A DNA stretch of 25,526 nt from JAAZAI01 sp050942875 (GCA_050942875.1 JBMNOD010000051.1:1-25526), one strand, 5' to 3'; shown: positions 1-8,496, numbered from the stretch's first letter. Translations and numbers: made by a program. The notes: a model not told the origin generated them from the letters alone.

Positions 1-444
1 CGGCGCCCCACCTTCCGCGGCACCGAGGCGATCGCCTCGGTGGGTGGGCTTGGGCTGTTGTGTGAGTGGCATTCGCTTGGCGCGAAGCAGGCAGGGCGAC
101 GCCGTCCCGGCTAGCCGCGTTGCCTCTGCCTCGTTGCCTGAGGCGAGTGGCGGCGCGCCGGGACGGCGTCGCCCCACCTTCCGCAGCACCGAGGCTTGGC
201 CTCGGCGAGTGGGCGGCTGTTGTGTGGGCGGCATTCGCTTGGCGCGAAGCAGGTAGGGCGACGCCGTCCCGGCTAGCCGCGTTGCCTCTGCCTCGTCGCC
301 TCTGCCGCATTGCCTCTGCCTCGCTGCCTCTGCCGCATTGCCTGAGGTGGATGGGCGGGGCGCACCGCGCCGGGGCGCGGGCGAGTGGCGGCGCGCCGGG
401 ACGGCGGCGCCCCACCTTCCGCGGCACCGAGGCGATCGCCTCGG
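1..444. repeat. GC-rich inverted-repeat (REP/MITE-like) cluster
   Basis: This non-coding stretch has two and a half copies of one hairpin unit. The arm GGGCGACGCCGTCCC (94-108) is the exact reverse complement of 160-174. A second left arm at 256-270 pairs with 398-412 with one mismatch. Each right arm is followed by a small palindrome, CCGAGGCGATCGCCTCGG at 23-40 and 427-444 and a variant at 189-205. Between the arms lie short CTGCCTC/GTTGCCT-type repeats. Small open frames across it are made of repeat sequence and were not called. A related arm recurs at 24845-24873. Function is unknown; it could be a non-autonomous mobile hairpin or an RNA-end structure. Confidence 0.75.
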
Positions 445-499
445 CGAGTGGGCTTGGGCTTCTGTTCAGTGCGTTTGCCGTGGCTCACCGCCTCCGGCG

Positions 500-623
500 G
501 CTCGTACCCGTACCCGCACCCGTTCCCGATCCTTTTCCTTGAACGTGTACGCCTGCCGCTTCGCTGGGAACGTGTACGATTCTCAGGCGGCTCGTTCCCG
601 TCCCCGTTCCCGTTCGCGCCTCT
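500..623. repeat. Degenerate hexamer repeats (CGTWCC type)
   Basis: Two short runs of six-base units of the form CGTACC/CGTTCC/CGTCCC lie at about 503-530 and 586-615. They are separated by two copies of a GAACGTGTAC motif at 541 and 568. A related GAACGTGTGC sequence occurs at 6301. No gene is seen here. The runs lie just beyond the stop codon of the flavin-reductase-like gene at 624. Confidence 0.55.
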
Positions 624-1133
624 CTATTCGCCGCGAATCGACAGCACTTCGCCGATGTACATGATGTGGTAGTCCTGCGTGGGATACATTTCGCGCGCCT
701 TTTCGGCGAGGAGCGATTCCGCGGTCATGGGCAGGCGGAAGAGCTTGCGGCACTCGATGACGAGATCGGCCTCGGCGAAGACGGGAGCCGCCACCGTGCC
801 GGCCGCGACCGGGTGGAGGCCCGACGCCGCCACCTTGTCGCCGTCGCGACCGCTTTTGGAGCCGAGCAGCTGCAGCGCCGGGCGGAATTCCTCAGGGAAG
901 GCGCAGAGGGTGAAGGTGTCGAATTTGTCCATGAATTCCCGTGTGTAGCGCTGCGGGCGGACAACCGGCTGGACGACGGGGAGCCCCCACATGGTGCCGA
1001 TGAAGCCCCACGAAATCGTCATGCAGTTCCATTCGCCCGTGGAGAAGTCGCCGGCGCTGAGAAGCATCCAGCGCTTGTCGAACACGGCGAACGGGTTGAG
1101 GGTGAGGTTTTGCGGCTGTATGGGTGTCGGCAT
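624..1133 (-). CDS. Flavin reductase-like (flavoredoxin family) protein
   Basis: This 169-residue protein resembles flavin-reductase-like, FMN-binding split-barrel proteins. These bind FMN and pass electrons from reduced pyridine nucleotides or partner proteins; the partner here is unknown. The N-terminal part (NPFAVFDKRWMLLSAGD, then WNCMTISWG) matches the usual opening strand and flavin-binding segment, and YTREFMDKFDTFTL is typical of the middle of the family. The ATG start at 1133 has a near-perfect Shine-Dalgarno, AAGGAGG (1145-1139), five bases upstream. A weak promoter, TTGCAT-17-TAATCT, can be drawn at 1208-1180 on the same strand. It stands alone, divergent from aspA, and about 330 bases separate the two starts. 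The family call is fairly secure; the substrate is not known. Confidence 0.8.
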   Translation of the reverse strand: MPTPIQPQNLTLNPFAVFDKRWMLLSAGDFSTGEWNCMTISWGFIGTMWGLPVVQPVVRPQRYTREFMDKFDTFTLCAFPEEFRPALQLLGSKSGRDGDKVAASGLHPVAAGTVAAPVFAEADLVIECRKLFRLPMTAESLLAEKAREMYPTQDYHIMYIGEVLSIRGE

Positions 1134-1407
1134 GTCGTCCTCCTTTGCATGCTGTGCTTGATTTCATGCGACTGATGGCAGATTAGCATGTACGGCTTGC
1201 AGATGCAAACACAAACCAGAACCAGGGGGCAATAAGACCGAGTGCAAAGCGAGCAGCTCCGAAAAATGATGACGACTCGAAAAGCGTGCTCGGCTCCGGC
1301 AACCGTCTGCATCCGAGCCAGGGAGGCGGAGAATGGCGCATTGAGACGATTTTGTCAATCACCAATCCGTAGAACCGTTTCGAGGTTTCGAGGGCGCCAC
1401 AATTTGT

Positions 1408-1436
1408 TTGCACATGGCATGTGTATGCCCTATCAT
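1408..1436 (+). promoter_or_regulatory. Likely sigma70-type promoter of aspA
   Basis: TTGCAC (1408-1413), a 17-base spacer and TATCAT (1431-1436) give a reasonable -35/-10 pair. The pair would start transcription near 1443, leaving a leader of only about 20 bases that holds the strong GAGGAGG ribosome site at 1450-1456. The rest of the 1134-1461 gap shows no convincing gene. Confidence 0.45.
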
Positions 1437-1461
1437 CTTTTTCTTTTTTGAGGAGGAATTT

Positions 1462-2922
1462 ATGGCAACAAGGCGCGAATCGGATTTGTTGGGCGAATTG
1501 GATGTTCCGGTTGAGGCTTATTATGGGATCCAGACCCTCCGAGGGATTGAGAACTTTCAACTGACGGGAAAGAGGCTTTCGGATTATCCTGAGTTCGTTT
1601 GTGGTTTGGCGATTGTCAAGCAGGGGGCGGCGGCAGCCAATCACGAGCTGGGTTTTTTGGATGATGAAACCTACAAGGCGATCAAGAAGGCCTGCGAGGA
1701 GATTAGAAGCGGAAAGCTGGTCGCCCAATTTCCTCTGGACATGATACAGGGCGGGGCGGGGACTTCGGCGAATATGAACGCAAACGAGGTTGTCGCCAAT
1801 AGGGCGTTGGAGATTTTGGGGCATGAAAAAGGCGAGTATGCAAAATGCCATCCCAATAATCATGTGAACATGGCTCAGTCCACCAATGACGCTTATCCGT
1901 CGGGCGCAAAGATCGGGTTGGTTGCGGCGAACAAAAGGCTTGTTGCGGAAGTTCGCGAGCTTGTGGCGTCTTTTCGGAAAAAGGCCAAGGAGTTGGGCAG
2001 GCGCATAAAGATGGGGCGGACCCAGCTTCAAGACGCTGTTCCAATGACCTATGAGCAGGAGTTTGAAAGTTATGCGGCTTCGGTCGAGGCTGAAGTCAAA
2101 AAGCTCGAAACCGCAGAGAAAAACTTTTACGTCTTGAACATGGGCGCCACTGCAATTGGAACGGGGATAAACAGCGATCCTGCGTATCCCAAGGTTGTTG
2201 CAAGGCATCTGTCCGCAATTACAGGACTGCCTATTTCGACGGCTGAAAACTTGATCGCCGCAACGAATGACACAAGCGATTTCGTCACCTATTCAAGCGA
2301 GCTGAAACGGCTTGCGGTGAAGCTTAGCAAAATCGCCAACGATTTGCGCTTGCTTTCATCAGGCCCGCGAACCGGCATTGCTGAAATTCAGCTCCCACCT
2401 CGTCAGCCCGGCTCTTCGATTATGCCGGGGAAGGTAAATCCTGTCATTCCCGAGGCCATGAGCCAAGTTTCATTTAAGGTCATGGGGAATGATTTGACGG
2501 TTTCCCTGGCTGCCGAGGCGGGGCAGTTGGAGCTTAACGTTTTTGAGCCTGTCATGCTGTATGCGATTTACGAGTCGGTGGAGCTTTTGATCAACGGGAT
2601 GAAAATGTTGCGCGTAGAATGCGTTGACGGCATTGTTGGAAACTTTGAACGCGGGAAAGAGCTTGTGTACAACAGCATTTCGATTGTGACGGCTTTAAAC
2701 CCGGCGATCGGTTACGAGGCTTCCATGAGTGTGGCAAAGGCCGCTTTGGAAGAAAACCGCAGCGTTTACGATTTGGTCCTAGAGCGAAATTTGCTTGACA
2801 AGGCGACATTGGACAAACTGCTCCAGCCTGAAAACATGACAAAGCCGCAGCCTTTGAAAAGGAAATGGCCTTCGATCACGCCCCTGAAGGGGTGCGATGC
2901 AGGGTCTGTCCCCCAAAACTGA
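1462..2922 (+). CDS. aspA: Aspartate ammonia-lyase (aspartase)
   Basis: This 486-residue member of the aspartase/fumarase superfamily converts L-aspartate to fumarate and ammonia in the cytoplasm, feeding amino-acid nitrogen and carbon into the reductive TCA branch. The flexible active-site loop GSSIMPGKVNP is at 317-327. VIPE after it and STNDAYPSG earlier favour aspartase over fumarase C. GAGTSANMNANEV is also present. The ATG at 1462 was chosen because GAGGAGG lies five bases upstream; the frame is open from 1408 but lacks such a site there. Length is near the E. coli enzyme (478). The last 24 residues after ENMTKP are unlike the family tail and are encoded by intergenic-type sequence containing a GGGTCTGTCCCC motif. 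Base use is clearly less GC-rich than the neighbours, with many AT-ending codons, which suggests acquisition by transfer. Confidence 0.95.
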   Translation: MATRRESDLLGELDVPVEAYYGIQTLRGIENFQLTGKRLSDYPEFVCGLAIVKQGAAAANHELGFLDDETYKAIKKACEEIRSGKLVAQFPLDMIQGGAGTSANMNANEVVANRALEILGHEKGEYAKCHPNNHVNMAQSTNDAYPSGAKIGLVAANKRLVAEVRELVASFRKKAKELGRRIKMGRTQLQDAVPMTYEQEFESYAASVEAEVKKLETAEKNFYVLNMGATAIGTGINSDPAYPKVVARHLSAITGLPISTAENLIAATNDTSDFVTYSSELKRLAVKLSKIANDLRLLSSGPRTGIAEIQLPPRQPGSSIMPGKVNPVIPEAMSQVSFKVMGNDLTVSLAAEAGQLELNVFEPVMLYAIYESVELLINGMKMLRVECVDGIVGNFERGKELVYNSISIVTALNPAIGYEASMSVAKAALEENRSVYDLVLERNLLDKATLDKLLQPENMTKPQPLKRKWPSITPLKGCDAGSVPQN

Positions 2923-3030
2923 TGGTTTTGACACTGGAAACGTGAAGCTTGGCGGGTCTGGCGCGAGGTTTTTTCACGCGAGACAGTTGAATCGCAAAGG
3001 CACGAGGGTTGGGGGTTGGGGTTCAAGCGC

Positions 3031-4446
3031 CTACTTTCCAATGCAGAAGCGCGAGAAGACGCGGTCGAGAAGATCCTCGGAATAGACCCGGCCCGTGATT
3101 TGCGCGATGGCCTCTGCCGCCGTGCGCAGATGCTGGGCGCAGAGCGCCGCGACCTCCTCCGCCCCCCCGCCCTCGTCCAGCGCCAGCGCCGCGCGAATCT
3201 CCCCGAGCGCCTCCATGATCAGCGCGTGGTGCCGTTCCGACACCGCCACGCCCTGCTCGGCGGACGCGCTTTCGCGGTCGCCGCACAGTTTGCGCGTCAT
3301 CGCTTCGCGAAGCGTCTCAAGGCCGATCTTCTCCCGGGCCGACACGGCCACCGCTTCGTAGCCCGACGCCCCGACCCGGCGTGTCAGGGTCTCCACCCTG
3401 CCACCGGGGGCGATGTCCGCCTTGTTCAGCACCGCAATCGTCCGGTCGGGCGGATAGTCGGTCTTGCCCAGCCAGCCGAGCTGGGGTTCGGGGGCGGCGG
3501 CGAGATCAATCAGGCGCAAGTTGAGGTCGGCGCCGCGAACAAGGGCGATGGATCGATCCACGCCCATGCGCTCGATCGTCGACTCGGTTTCGCGCAGACC
3601 CGCCGTGTCCGAAACACGCAACGGAATGCCGTCGAGCAAGAGCGTTTCTTCGATCGTGTCGCGCGTGGTGCCGGGGATGTCGGAGACGATGGCGCGCAAG
3701 AAGCCGAGAAGGGCGTTGAAAAGCGTGGACTTGCCGGCGTTGGGCACGCCGCTCAGGACGACGCGCGCGCCTTCGCGCAACAGCAGCCCTTCGCGCCGCG
3801 TGTCGGCCAGCGCCTGGAGCTTTTCGGCGATCGTCTGCAGGCGTCCCGGGATGTCGGCGGGCGCGAGAATGCCGGACATTTCGTCGTCCGCGAAATCGAG
3901 CGAGGCCTCCACGTCCGCGCAAGCGGACAAAAGCGCGTCGTAGCAGGCGTCGAGCGGCTCGCCGAGGCGACCGGCGAGCTGTTCGGCGGCGGCGCGTTCC
4001 GCGCGTTCGGACTGGGCGCCGATGATGTCCATCACCGCCTCGGCACGGCTCAGATCCATGCGTCCGTTGAGGAAAGCGCGGCGGGAGAATTCGCCGGGGC
4101 CGGCGAAACGGGCGCCGCAGGCGACCAAGGCGGCGAGGACGCGCTGGGCGACGACGCGTCCGCCGTGGGTCTGGAATTCGACGACATCCTCGCCTGTGTA
4201 GCTGTGCGGCGCGCGGAAGGCGAGCACGATGGCTTCGTCGATGAAACTGCCGTCGACGGGATCGCGCAGCTTGTACAGACGAAACGCGCCGGCAGGCAGT
4301 TTCGAGGGCATGCGCTTCGCGCCGTCGCAGAGGCGGTCCGCGATGGCGTAGGCCTCCGCGCCGGAAAGCCGGATCACGGCAATGCCGGCGCGCCCCGGCG
4401 CCGTGCAGACGGCGGCAATCGCCGGTTCGCCAACGCCGGCCGTCAT
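3031..4446 (-). CDS. mnmE: tRNA uridine-34 modification GTPase MnmE
   Basis: This 471-residue protein works with MnmG to place the carboxymethylaminomethyl group on wobble uridine 34 of certain tRNAs. It has the N-terminal formyl-tetrahydrofolate-binding domain (about 1-125), the helical domain and the inserted G domain. The G domain shows the P-loop GVPNAGKST (233-241), switch DIPGTTRD (256-263), DTAG (280-283) and NKAD (341-344). The essential C-terminal FCIGK closes the protein. The ATG at 4446 overlaps the TGA of the upstream phosphoesterase as ATGA, which argues for translational coupling and fixes the start; a 39-codon upstream extension of the frame lies inside the other gene and does not look like MnmE. 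All key motifs are intact. Confidence 0.96.
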   Translation of the reverse strand: MTAGVGEPAIAAVCTAPGRAGIAVIRLSGAEAYAIADRLCDGAKRMPSKLPAGAFRLYKLRDPVDGSFIDEAIVLAFRAPHSYTGEDVVEFQTHGGRVVAQRVLAALVACGARFAGPGEFSRRAFLNGRMDLSRAEAVMDIIGAQSERAERAAAEQLAGRLGEPLDACYDALLSACADVEASLDFADDEMSGILAPADIPGRLQTIAEKLQALADTRREGLLLREGARVVLSGVPNAGKSTLFNALLGFLRAIVSDIPGTTRDTIEETLLLDGIPLRVSDTAGLRETESTIERMGVDRSIALVRGADLNLRLIDLAAAPEPQLGWLGKTDYPPDRTIAVLNKADIAPGGRVETLTRRVGASGYEAVAVSAREKIGLETLREAMTRKLCGDRESASAEQGVAVSERHHALIMEALGEIRAALALDEGGGAEEVAALCAQHLRTAAEAIAQITGRVYSEDLLDRVFSRFCIGK

Positions 4447-5969
4447 TTGGACCTCGCCACAATCCCGCCAATGCGGATTTCGCCGGTGAACTTGCCGACG
4501 ACCTCGACCAGAACCAGCCGGGTGCCGTTTGGCGCGGGAGCCGTCGTTCCTCGGGCGATCCACCAGCCGTCCTTGTTGGGAAAACCGCGCAACGCCAACG
4601 GGAGATTTTCGTCTCGAATGCCGACTTGGTCGTGGAAGTTCTTTGTCAGCAGCGCAGGGCCCGGGACGAATGCGCCGCCGTCATCGCGCAGCGGGCGGAC
4701 GACGAGAGCCAGAGCGCCTTCGAAATCTTCGGGAAACGCAGCCTTTGCAATGACTTCCAGCCGATCGCCCGGCATGCAAGCGATCGGCGGTGCCTCGAAG
4801 GCGATCTCGGCCGTTTCGTCCAGGCTGGCGATCACGACGCAGTCCCGGTCGGCGGAAGCCATGGGAGCCAAAGCGACTTTCTGTTGGCTTGCGTTGCCGA
4901 GGACCACGCGATATGGCGCGGCGGAGAAACTTGCCGTCTGCGAAGGGGCCAGTGGTGGCAGGCAGTTGCCATCGCCCAGTGGCGAGCCGGCGAGCACGAC
5001 GGCCGGGGCGCGGTCTGGCGGAAACGCCACAACGCCCTGCCGCGGGCTCCGCAAGGCGACGGCCACGCCGAGGCCGACGGAGACAAGGCCGAAGAGGACG
5101 GCCGCCGCGGCGACGCGCTTCCAACGCGCGGCGCTTTTGCGGAGAAGCTGCGAGGCATCCTGCTCCACGACGGCGCCCGTGGCGCGACGGCCCCCGCCCG
5201 GCGAGAAATCGAGCGCCTCGCGGGCGGGGCCGAGGCCGACGAGACGCGGGTCGCGGAGCTGCGGCACCTGCTCGGGACCAAGGCCGTTGCGCTCGGCGGC
5301 GGCGCGGAACGCCTCGAAATCGTAGGACACGCGGTAAAAGCGAACCGTTCCCTTCTCGTCATCGAACACGACATACGAGGCGCGCGGGTCGCCGCCGCGC
5401 GGAAAGCCGACGGAACCGACGTTGACGAGGTAGCGCTTGCCCTCCTCGGTCGTAAAATCTTGGGGCGCCAGCGGATGGGCGACGCCGCTCCGGCCCGTCA
5501 CGTAAAGCTCGGGCAGATGGCTGTGGCCGCAGAAGAGAAGTTGCTCGGGGACGGCGTGGAACGACGCGGCCGCCTCCTCGGGCGTCGTCACGTAGTCGAA
5601 CTCGGCCGGATCGACGAAGGCGCCGTGCGCGAAGCGGAAGTTCTTGCCGACGAGGACGAGCGGCAGCGCCTTGAAGAGATCGCGCGCACGTGCGCCCAGG
5701 CGCGCGGCGGTCCATGCGATCATGGCTTTTGCGCGGTCGTTGAACGCATCGGGGTCAAGACGTCCGGCCATGACCGCGTCGTGGTTCCCCAGCACCATGA
5801 GGTGGACGTGCTCATGGACGGAACGCAGCGTCTCGGCAGGCTGCGGGCCATAGCCGACGACGTCGCCAAGGCAGACGATGCGGTCAACCTTGCGCAAGGC
5901 GATGTCGGCGAGCACCGTATGCCAAGCGGGGAGATTGCCATGTATGTCCGAGACGATCGCGTACCGCAT
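4443..5969 (-). CDS. Metallophosphoesterase with C-terminal membrane-anchored extension
   Basis: The N-terminal 215 residues form a calcineurin-like phosphoesterase of the YfcE/MJ0936 type. Metal ligands are visible in SDIHGN (D8, H10), GDVVGYG (D36), GNHD (N62, H63) and CGHSH (H149, H151). A linker leads to one hydrophobic segment at about 286-306, preceded by basic residues, and then about 200 residues of unrecognised, probably beta-rich sequence. The phosphatase would lie in the cytoplasm and the tail outside the inner membrane, if the segment spans it. The start at 5969 gives the usual family beginning MRYAIVSDIHGN, with AGGA 11 bases upstream; a GTG at 6005 with GAGG seven bases upstream is an alternative. 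It is the first gene of a unit with mnmE. The substrate is not evident. Confidence 0.85.
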   Translation of the reverse strand: MRYAIVSDIHGNLPAWHTVLADIALRKVDRIVCLGDVVGYGPQPAETLRSVHEHVHLMVLGNHDAVMAGRLDPDAFNDRAKAMIAWTAARLGARARDLFKALPLVLVGKNFRFAHGAFVDPAEFDYVTTPEEAAASFHAVPEQLLFCGHSHLPELYVTGRSGVAHPLAPQDFTTEEGKRYLVNVGSVGFPRGGDPRASYVVFDDEKGTVRFYRVSYDFEAFRAAAERNGLGPEQVPQLRDPRLVGLGPAREALDFSPGGGRRATGAVVEQDASQLLRKSAARWKRVAAAAVLFGLVSVGLGVAVALRSPRQGVVAFPPDRAPAVVLAGSPLGDGNCLPPLAPSQTASFSAAPYRVVLGNASQQKVALAPMASADRDCVVIASLDETAEIAFEAPPIACMPGDRLEVIAKAAFPEDFEGALALVVRPLRDDGGAFVPGPALLTKNFHDQVGIRDENLPLALRGFPNKDGWWIARGTTAPAPNGTRLVLVEVVGKFTGEIRIGGIVARSK

Positions 5970-6044
5970 TCGTTTTAGCATCCTGGGGACGCCCGCAAAA
6001 GCCACTCTGGCGCCTCACGGCAGCGTCCGATAACAACGTGTGCG

Positions 6045-6073
6045 ATTATACCAGAGCCTTGGTGTTGATGCAA
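6045..6073 (-). promoter_or_regulatory. Sigma70-type promoter of the phosphoesterase-mnmE unit
   Basis: On the minus strand TTGCAT (6073-6068), a 17-base spacer and a perfect TATAAT (6050-6045) with an extended TGG before it form one of the best promoters in the window. Transcription would begin near 6038, leaving a leader of about 70 bases to the ATG at 5969. Confidence 0.7.
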
Positions 6074-6199
6074 TCACGTGTTGTGCGGGAATTTTGGGGT
6101 TTGGGGGAAGGAACCGGCGAATCCACCTTCCGAAGAACCTTGAAGAAATGTCTTTTCATACCCGTGCAGGGAGGTTTTCCCGCCGTGCGCATCCATCCC

Positions 6200-6380
6200 G
6201 ATGAGAATTGATGAGAATTGTCTTTTGCATTGTGCCAGTCATTTCCTTCATCCCATGGAGGTGCTGTCGTCATTGCTGTCGTCATTGTTCACGTTTACGT
6301 GAACGTGTGCCGTTTCGCTGTGACGGGCACGTGAACGGTCCTGCGATCCCTCGTTCACGTTCGCGTACACATTCACGACT
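6200..6380. repeat. Short tandem repeats and GTTCACG hairpins
   Basis: This stretch of the 6006-6421 gap contains GATGAGAATT twice in tandem (6200-6219) and GCTGTCGTCATT twice in tandem (6263-6286). Two hairpins follow: GTTCACG/CGTGAAC with a TTTA loop (6287-6304), and CGTGAACG/CGTTCACG with a 14-base loop (6330-6359). They lie beyond the stop codon of the minus-strand gene ending at 6422, so they could shape its mRNA 3' end. No T-run makes this a textbook terminator, and no gene is seen in the gap. Confidence 0.55.
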
Positions 6381-6421
6381 TTCGTTTCATGTTTACGCCA
6401 AGAAACCCTGGCCGCCAGCCC

Positions 6422-8488
6422 CTACCTCGCATGCACATCCGGCCAGCAGTCGTTGCCGGTGTGCCAGGTGAGGCGGAACGGCTTGGCGTAGCCGCCGAGG
6501 CGCCAGAGGAAGATCTCGTAGTCCGCCTGGTCGTGCTCGTGGCCGCCCGTGCTCGCGCCATAGACCATCCAGAGATTCCGCTTCCCGTCTGTAAAGCACG
6601 TCCTGGGAAAATACTCGTGGCTCCATTCCGCCGGAGGGTCGTAGATGATCTGGCGCGTTCCGCCATCGGCCGACGCGCTGTAGAAGGCATGCCCCAGAGA
6701 GCCCGGCGCATCCACCCAGAGGAGTTCATCGAGATGCCCGGCCGGACGCCCCGTCCACATGAGCTGGCAGCCGTCGCCGATCCGGCGGCTGCGGCCGTCG
6801 TTCCAGAACACCCACGTCCCGCGCACCCGACGCCGAAGCGTGACGGCGACCGCCTCGCCGCCGCGACCGACCTCCGGCGTCTGGAACTCCGTGCCCGCAG
6901 GAATGTCGCGCGTCCCCGCCGCCAGCAGCACCTGCTCGGGCGCGCCGGGCTCGGCCTTCTGGCGGACGATCCGGTCGCCGTTGCGCACGTACACGAGCGA
7001 CTCGCCATCGGGATGCCACGTCGCCGTGAAGGCGTTGGTGGCGACGCGCGTCTCGCGGCCCGTCTCGAGATCGACCACCCATGTGTCCCACTTGAGCGGA
7101 TCGCGCTGCGAGACATACGGCTGGTGCGAACGGCTGAACGCCACGCGCCGCCCGTCGGGCGAAAAGCGAGGATACGTATCGGTGAATGCCGACGCGGTGA
7201 TTCGGCGCTCCTTCCCGGACGGCAGTTCCATGAGGTACAGGTCGTGCGACCCCGCGCGATTGCTGCTCCAGACGATGCGTCCGTCGAAGTGCAAGGGGAG
7301 ATCTGGAGCCGACCGCTCCACAGGCTCGCCGATCGCCCTTGCCGCCTCCGACGTTTCCGCGGCAGGCATCCGGAGGGCCAGCATGGCCAGCGCCGCCAGA
7401 ACCGCGGCGGAAACCCCCAGCGCGGCAAGCGCCTTGCCCCGCGATTGCCACGCCGCCTCGTCATCGGTGCGCGGGAGCCACAGAAACGCGAGGAACGCCA
7501 GGCCGCCCAGACTGTAGTCGATGGCCTGGCTGATCACGTGCATCGCCGTCATCGCGGTCACTGCATCGGCGAGGGCGAAGCCCAGCGCCGTGAGCGCCAG
7601 CGACCCGCCCGCCTCGTACGAGCCGAAGCTCATGAACGACGGCAGCGGCAAGCTCGCCGCGCCCTCCGCCGAGATCAGCGCCACCAGCACGGACGGCACG
7701 TTGGCGGACGCCATGTGCGGCCAGGTGCCGCGCGCCACGGCCATGAAGAGCCAGTAGAGGCCCAGATACTTCACAAAGCGGATCAGCGCCGAGATGCCCA
7801 GCACCGGCAGCACCGTGCCGCTGTGCGCGACAAAACGCACCGAGGCCGCCATGTCCTCCAGCAGCGTCACCACCCAGGCGTAGGGCTTGAAACGCAGCCA
7901 CGATGCCGGGCTGCGCCGCCCGAGCAGTTTCGCGAACCACGGCAGGATGTGGAAGAGTCCGGACCATCCCACGAGGCAGACGAGCAGGAGGATGATCGCC
8001 GAGCCCAGCAGCGAAAACCCCTGGGAAATGGTGGTGATCGCCGAGATCAGCACGATGAGCAAGGCGGCGAAGTCGAAGAGCAGGCCGATCGAGAGCGAGG
8101 TCATGGCGTCCGAAATCGGAATGTCGTACCCTCGGTTGAGCATGGCGACGTAGCTCAATTCGCCGATGCGGGCGGGGAGCATGTCGGCGCACGCGCCGCG
8201 CACAAAGGTCACCAGCGTGATGTGCCAAAGCCCCGGGACTGACTCTTGTTTGTCCTTCGGCATGCCCGCCTGCAAGAGCACCCGGTTGCGCAGCGCCCGC
8301 AGCATCGTCTGGACAAGCTGGCAGAGTGCATACGCCGCCACCAGGCCGGCGACGGCATTCCGCATGGCGGCGAGGATGCAGCCCGCCGTGACGCCCTCCC
8401 CGCCGCGCGAGGCCATGGCCAACAGCAGGGCGAACACGCCAATCGAGACGCCGAGAGAAACCAACAACTTTAAAACAATTCGCTTCAT
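6422..8488 (-). CDS. Flippase-like membrane domain fused to TolB-type beta-propeller
   Basis: This is a 688-residue two-part protein. Residues 1-340 form a polytopic membrane domain of the lysylphosphatidylglycerol synthase TM/UPF0104 type, with the family signature around LPARIGE (104-110) and a Gly-rich SFGSYEAGG segment (287-295). Members are thought to flip or bind lipids. A further hydrophobic segment at 353-372 leads to a propeller of about 290 residues with TolB/PD40 repeats such as IVWSSNRAGSHDLYLM (405-420) and YPRFSPDGRRVAFSR (439-453). The propeller probably lies outside the inner membrane and may bind a polymer or protein. The ATG at 8488 is the only start preceding the first membrane segment. 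The combination is unusual; the role is not known. Family assignments are good, function is inference. Confidence 0.8.
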   Translation of the reverse strand: MKRIVLKLLVSLGVSIGVFALLLAMASRGGEGVTAGCILAAMRNAVAGLVAAYALCQLVQTMLRALRNRVLLQAGMPKDKQESVPGLWHITLVTFVRGACADMLPARIGELSYVAMLNRGYDIPISDAMTSLSIGLLFDFAALLIVLISAITTISQGFSLLGSAIILLLVCLVGWSGLFHILPWFAKLLGRRSPASWLRFKPYAWVVTLLEDMAASVRFVAHSGTVLPVLGISALIRFVKYLGLYWLFMAVARGTWPHMASANVPSVLVALISAEGAASLPLPSFMSFGSYEAGGSLALTALGFALADAVTAMTAMHVISQAIDYSLGGLAFLAFLWLPRTDDEAAWQSRGKALAALGVSAAVLAALAMLALRMPAAETSEAARAIGEPVERSAPDLPLHFDGRIVWSSNRAGSHDLYLMELPSGKERRITASAFTDTYPRFSPDGRRVAFSRSHQPYVSQRDPLKWDTWVVDLETGRETRVATNAFTATWHPDGESLVYVRNGDRIVRQKAEPGAPEQVLLAAGTRDIPAGTEFQTPEVGRGGEAVAVTLRRRVRGTWVFWNDGRSRRIGDGCQLMWTGRPAGHLDELLWVDAPGSLGHAFYSASADGGTRQIIYDPPAEWSHEYFPRTCFTDGKRNLWMVYGASTGGHEHDQADYEIFLWRLGGYAKPFRLTWHTGNDCWPDVHAR

Positions 8489-8496
8489 ATCTGAAC

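Noticed and set aside
23..40. GCGATCGC as a HIP1-type cyanobacterial motif
   Set aside because: It occurs only within the CCGAGGC palindrome of the hairpin family, and nothing else in the window points to cyanobacteria.
1..664. Several small open frames in both strands at the left edge
   Set aside because: Their proteins are translated repeats, they overlap each other in several frames and lack ribosome sites.
2985..3020. G-quadruplex in the aspA-mnmE gap
   Set aside because: Only three G runs are present; a fourth is missing.
3016..5325. Long plus-strand open frame opposite mnmE and the phosphoesterase
   Set aside because: It is the antisense of two genes with clear homology; its protein is rich in Arg/Gly/Ala with no domain, as expected for GC-rich antisense frames.
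6046..6285. 79-codon minus-strand frame
   Set aside because: It overlaps the phosphoesterase promoter and tandem repeats, and shows no domain or ribosome site.
6389..8242. Plus-strand open frame of 617 codons
   Set aside because: Antisense to the flippase-propeller gene; charged, low-complexity translation with no ribosome site or domain.
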